Assembly (NCBI GenBank): GCA_041552055.1
Contig: JBFELO010000148.1
Coordinates: forward strand, 1 to 11,029
Source of the DNA: JBFELO01 sp041552055
GTDB lineage: Bacteria > Acidobacteriota > Thermoanaerobaculia > Thermoanaerobaculales > Sulfomarinibacteraceae
Direction: 5' to 3'
Length of the DNA stretch: 11,029 nucleotides
Below the pieces are notes generated by a model. That model had not been told where the DNA came from. It searched no databases and saw nothing but the letters and a program-made list of their open reading frames with translations. Every line of letters begins with the position of its first letter. Position 1 is the stretch's first letter. A program made the translations under genes and the position numbers. Positions 7,997-11,029 of this stretch are shown in pieces.

Positions 7997-8005
7997 CACC
8001 GGAGT

Positions 8006-9664
8006 GTGACTGAAATCTCGAACATCGCGTCGTATCTCCCACGGGTTGCGGCCGAGCAGCCGGAGGCCCTTGCGGTTGCGGCACCGGTCGGGCGAGGCAT
8101 CGCTGGGAGACCGCGTTACCGCCGGCTCGACTACCGTGAACTGGACCAGCGCTCGGACCGGATCGCCCAAGGGCTGACGAGTGTCGGAATCGGGAAGGGG
8201 GTCCGAACCGCCCTGCTGGTTCCGCCGAGCCTCGACTTCGCGGCGCTGGCGTTCGCGGTCCTCAAGGCAGGGGCCGTGCCGGTTCTCGTGGATCCGGGCA
8301 TCGGGCTGCGCAACATCCGCGGTTGCCTCGCCACCGCCGAGCCGGAAGCGTTCATCGGCGTGCCCGCGGCCCACCTCGCTCGGCTCGTCCTGAGGTGGGG
8401 GAGGCCGTCTTTTCGGTTCCTCGTCACCGTGGGCCGCCGGGCGCCGTGGGGCGGCTACACCCTGAGCGGGGTGGAGGCGCTCGGGCAGGACGACGACACC
8501 GCCATGGCGCCGACCTCATCCGAGGACATGGCAGCGATCGTGTTCACATCCGGATCCACGGGACCGCCCAAAGGTGTGGTCTACACCCATGGTAACTTCC
8601 TGGCCCAGCTGGAGGCGGTGCGAGACCTGCTCGGGGTGACGTCCGATGACATCGACCTGCCGACGTTTCCGTTGTTCGCGCTGTTCGATCCGGCGCTCGG
8701 CATGGCGACCGTGATTCCCAGGATGGACCCGACCCGACCCGCGAAGGTCGACCCCCGAAACATCATCGACCCGATCAACGAGTTCGGGATCACGACCATG
8801 TTCGGTTCTCCGGCCCTGCTCGATACCGTGGGCCGCTACGGCGAACGTCACGGCACGAGGATGCCGTCGCTGCGTCGGGTGGTGTCTGCCGGAGCGCCGG
8901 TGTCCTCGCAGATCATCGAACGGTTCCTGGGGATGCTCCCGGACGGAGCACGAATCCTGACGCCGTACGGCGCGACCGAGTGCCTCCCGGTCGCGGTGAT
9001 CTCGAGCGACATGATTCTCGAGGAGACACGCGCCAAGACGGATAGCGGCGCCGGCGTGTGCGTGGGCCGGCCGGTTGACAGCATCGAGCTGACGATTCTG
9101 CCGATCAGCGACGGGCCGATTCCAACCTGGGACGCGGATCGGGCGATGCCGCCCGGCGAGATCGGCGAGATCGTGGTCAAGGGGCCTCAGGTGACGACGT
9201 CGTACTTTCGCGCACCCCGCCACGACGAGCTGTCCAAAATCGCCGATCGTGACGGCACCGTGCGGCACCGTATGGGAGACCTCGGCTACCTGGACGACGA
9301 GGGCCGGTTGTGGTTCGTGGGCCGCAAGTCCCACCGGCTGGAGACGGCTGCCGGGCCCATGTTCACCGTGCCCTGCGAGGCGGTGTTCAACACCCACCCG
9401 GACGTGTTCCGATCGGCCCTTGTCGGAGTGGAGAGGGGGGACGAGACGGTCCCGGTGCTGTGCGTCGAGCTGGAGCCTGGCGTGCGCGGTTCGCAGCGCC
9501 AACGGGTGACGGCCGAGCTCGAGGAGATCGCGGCCGGACACGAGCACACGCGCTCGATCCGACACTTTCTCCATCACCCCGGCTTCCCGGTCGACGTGCG
9601 ACACAACGCCAAGATCGGTCGCGCCAAGCTCGCCGTCTGGGCATCAGGACGGCTGAAGTGGTGA
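8006..9664 (+). CDS. oleC: OleC, ATP-dependent beta-lactone synthetase (ANL superfamily)
   Basis: The protein is 552 aa from a GTG start. No other start codon exists between the upstream in-frame stop (tga at 7964) and this GTG, and 'ISNIASYLPRVAAEQP' fits the family N-terminus. OleC adenylates a 2-alkyl-3-hydroxyalkanoic acid and closes it to a beta-lactone, releasing AMP and PPi. ANL motifs in order: P-loop 'VFTSGSTGPPKGV' (179-191), 'SAGAPVS' (294-300), 'LTPYGATECLPVA' (318-330), Asp425 in 'RMGDLGYLDDEGRLWFVGRK' (422-441), and the C-terminal lysine Lys537 in 'VRHNAKIGRAKLA' (531-543). The 'HNAKI' form of the last motif, rather than the usual 'SGKI', fits OleC. A GGAG at 8001 is only one base from the GTG, too close for a normal ribosome binding site. 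It lies between oleB and oleD, whose products act after and before it in the pathway. Confidence 0.94.
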   Translation: MTEISNIASYLPRVAAEQPEALAVAAPVGRGIAGRPRYRRLDYRELDQRSDRIAQGLTSVGIGKGVRTALLVPPSLDFAALAFAVLKAGAVPVLVDPGIGLRNIRGCLATAEPEAFIGVPAAHLARLVLRWGRPSFRFLVTVGRRAPWGGYTLSGVEALGQDDDTAMAPTSSEDMAAIVFTSGSTGPPKGVVYTHGNFLAQLEAVRDLLGVTSDDIDLPTFPLFALFDPALGMATVIPRMDPTRPAKVDPRNIIDPINEFGITTMFGSPALLDTVGRYGERHGTRMPSLRRVVSAGAPVSSQIIERFLGMLPDGARILTPYGATECLPVAVISSDMILEETRAKTDSGAGVCVGRPVDSIELTILPISDGPIPTWDADRAMPPGEIGEIVVKGPQVTTSYFRAPRHDELSKIADRDGTVRHRMGDLGYLDDEGRLWFVGRKSHRLETAAGPMFTVPCEAVFNTHPDVFRSALVGVERGDETVPVLCVELEPGVRGSQRQRVTAELEEIAAGHEHTRSIRHFLHHPGFPVDVRHNAKIGRAKLAVWASGRLKW

Positions 9665-9673
9665 TTGATCTTC

Positions 9674-9703
9674 GATGACGATGGTGATGACGATGAGGAT
9701 GAA
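9674..9703 (+). repeat. GAT/GAC triplet tract between oleC and oleD
   Basis: Ten codon-like triplets read GAT GAC GAT GGT GAT GAC GAT GAG GAT GAA, with GATGACGAT repeated 12 bases apart (9674 and 9686). Read in the oleD frame from a TTG at 9665 it would give an acidic run, but the start at 9761 is preferred. It lies in the 96-bp oleC-oleD gap and looks like simple-sequence DNA. Confidence 0.6.
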
Positions 9704-9760
9704 GGGGTCTTGGGTGGGAGGGGGATCCTGCATCTTGTATCCGGGCGGGTGGGCGGCGGC

Positions 9761-10765
9761 ATGAAAGCCCTCGTCACCGGTGGCGGCGGCTTCCTGGGCA
9801 AGGCGATCGTCTCGCGGCTGGTGGATCGTGGGTGGCACGTGCGGACGTTCAACCGCGGGGCGCACCCCGAATTCACGGCGATGGGCGTCGAGGAGGTCCC
9901 GGGAGACCTCGCGGACTGCGACGCCGTGGAGCGGGCGGTCGAGGGGTGCGACGTGGTGTTTCACGTCGCGGCCAAAACCGCCATGTGGGGGGCGTACGAG
10001 GAGTTCTTCAGCACCAACGTCCTCGGCACTCAGCACGTGTTGTCGGCATGCCGACACCACGGCGTCCCGCGATTGGTGTACACCAGCACGCCGTCGGTGG
10101 TGCACGGTGGCGACGATATCGAGGGCGCGGACGAATCCCTACCGTACCCGAAGCGTTACCTCGCGCACTACCCGAAGACCAAGGCCGAGGCCGAGCGCGC
10201 GGTGCTGGCCGCGAACTCGTCCGAGCTGGCCACGGTTGCCCTGCGTCCTCATCTCATCTGGGGTCCTGGCGATCCCCACCTGGTTCCACAGATCGTGGAG
10301 CGGGCGAGGCAGGGTACCCTGCGCTTCGTTGGCGACGGTTCGAATCTGGTCGATTCGGTATTTGTGGACAACGCCGCCGAAGCCCACCTGCTCGCCTGCG
10401 ACCGGCTCGCACCCGGCGCGCCGTGCGCGGGCAGGGCGTACTTCATCTCCAACGGCGAACCGCTACCGATCTCCGAGCTCGTCAACCGCATCCTGGCCGC
10501 CGCAGGCCTCCCTCCGGTGCAACGATCGGTCCCGGTGTGGCTTGCCTACGGTGCCGGCGCCGCGATGGAGGCGGTCTACGGCCTGCTTCGGGTGCGCGGT
10601 GAACCGAGGATGACCCGCATGATCGCCCGCCACCTGGCCACCGCCCACTGGTACGACCTCACCGCCGCCCGCCGCGACCTGTGGTACCGGCCAACGGTGA
10701 CGATCGCGGAGGGCTTGGCGCGGCTGGAGGAATGGCTGGCGGGCGAAGGTCGATCGCAGCCATGA
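9761..10765 (+). CDS. oleD: OleD, NAD(P)H-dependent 2-alkyl-3-ketoalkanoate reductase (extended SDR)
   Basis: The protein is 334 aa from the ATG at 9761. This start places the Rossmann strand 'KALVTGGGGFLGKAI' at residues 2-16, as usual for extended short-chain dehydrogenases. A TTG at 9665 in the same frame would add 32 residues, mainly an acidic tail from a triplet repeat, and is not credible. The ribosome binding site before the ATG is weak (gggtgggcggcggc). OleD reduces the 3-keto group of the OleA product to give the 2-alkyl-3-hydroxyacid used by OleC. Key residues are the glycine-rich TGGGGFLG (6-13), the catalytic pair Tyr137 and Lys141 in 'HYPKTKAEAE', and the Thr/Ser segment 'YTSTPSVVHGG' (107-117), which resembles 3-beta-hydroxysteroid dehydrogenase relatives. 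'LRPHLIWGPGDPH' (161-173) is typical of the family. By sequence alone it could be called a sterol dehydrogenase-like SDR; the ole neighbours decide. Confidence 0.93.
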   Translation: MKALVTGGGGFLGKAIVSRLVDRGWHVRTFNRGAHPEFTAMGVEEVPGDLADCDAVERAVEGCDVVFHVAAKTAMWGAYEEFFSTNVLGTQHVLSACRHHGVPRLVYTSTPSVVHGGDDIEGADESLPYPKRYLAHYPKTKAEAERAVLAANSSELATVALRPHLIWGPGDPHLVPQIVERARQGTLRFVGDGSNLVDSVFVDNAAEAHLLACDRLAPGAPCAGRAYFISNGEPLPISELVNRILAAAGLPPVQRSVPVWLAYGAGAAMEAVYGLLRVRGEPRMTRMIARHLATAHWYDLTAARRDLWYRPTVTIAEGLARLEEWLAGEGRSQP

Positions 10766-10829
10766 TTCCTCGACGCCCCCGGGTGCAACATCGAGGCGCC
10801 CGATTCGGTTCCTTTGAACTGGAGGTCTG

Positions 10830-11029
10830 ATGTCTTCCGAACCAAGACCGTTCGTCAAATTGCTTTTCGGGATCTGGAAGCTCTTCAGCACGCTCATGCT
10901 GGTGGCGGTCAACCTGGTGTTCCTGGCGATCGTGGTCGCGATCGTGCTCGCGCTGCTTCCCGAGAGTCCTCCTGACGTGCCGAAACGGGCGGCTCTGGTG
11001 GTCGCACCCGGGGGCCGGCTCGTCGAGCA
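10830..11029 (+). CDS. sppA: Signal peptide peptidase SppA (protease IV)-like, N-terminus only
   Basis: The gene runs off the window; 66 complete codons are visible. The ATG at 10830 has GGAGG four bases upstream, and oleD ends 64 bp before it. The N-terminus is short and basic (SSEPRPFVKLLFGIWK), followed by one strong membrane segment at about residues 17-43 (LKLF-type entry, then VNLVFLAIVVAIVLALL), then 'PKRAALVVAPGGRLVE' (51-66). That order, with a strand such as 'ALVVAPGG.LVE' right after the anchor, is how long-form SppA proteins begin. The Lys/Ser catalytic residues lie beyond the window and cannot be checked. The family degrades cleaved signal peptides in the inner membrane. No functional link to the ole genes is implied. 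Confidence 0.75.
   Translation, partial: MSSEPRPFVKLLFGIWKLFSTLMLVAVNLVFLAIVVAIVLALLPESPPDVPKRAALVVAPGGRLVE

Noticed and set aside
8516..9604. 362-codon minus-strand frame inside oleC
   Set aside because: It is rich in His and Arg without motifs; the plus strand has the full ANL motif series.
10768..10796. cctcga...tcgagg inverted repeat as a terminator after oleD
   Set aside because: The stem is only six base pairs with a 17-base loop and no T-run.
1..11029. CRISPR arrays, tRNA/rRNA genes, insertion sequences or phage attachment sites
   Set aside because: I saw no regularly spaced repeats, no tRNA-like cloverleaf or rRNA sequence, no transposase motifs and no terminal inverted repeats with target duplications; the only sizeable repeat is the hairpin at 7854-7943.

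Overview
The window is high-GC coding DNA from a diderm (Gram-negative) bacterium. It carries a TamB/BamA-type outer-membrane protein, a TPR protein with a likely signal peptide, a MATE transporter, a complete oleABCD set for long-chain olefin synthesis, and the start of a signal peptide peptidase (SppA). The outer-membrane protein shows the diderm envelope. The high GC, separate oleB and oleC genes, GTG starts and a tandem/palindromic intergenic repeat of 'cccgtatccgt' type would suit a deltaproteobacterial/myxobacterial-like lineage. That lineage call is inference only.

Layout. Positions 3-3377 (+): 3' part of one long gene that joins a TamB-type C-terminal domain to a POTRA plus beta-barrel (TamA/BamA-like) region in a single reading frame. 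Positions 3385-4173 (-): exported TPR protein, convergent with the first gene and only 7 bp away. Positions 4328-5653 (+): MATE-family transporter, divergent from the TPR gene. Positions 5784-10765 (+): oleA, oleB, oleC and oleD in that order. Position 10830 to the window end (+): N-terminus of an SppA-like membrane protease. No gene-free stretch exceeds 300 bp; the longest is 185 bp, between oleB and oleC.

How the ole genes work together (established for the family): OleA joins two fatty acyl-CoAs head to head into a 2-alkyl-3-ketoacid. OleD reduces the ketone to the 2-alkyl-3-hydroxyacid. OleC uses ATP to close it to a beta-lactone. OleB removes CO2 from the beta-lactone to leave a long-chain cis-olefin. 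All four proteins here keep their recognisable catalytic residues, so a working pathway ending in an olefin is expected.

The least ordinary points are the TamB-BamA single-chain architecture and a long imperfect hairpin, built from repeated short words, between oleB and oleC. Beside it, oleC has a GTG start whose SD-like bases lie too close for normal use but which sits just downstream of an extended -10 look-alike. I did not find a convincing wholly new system; the central pathway is a known one.
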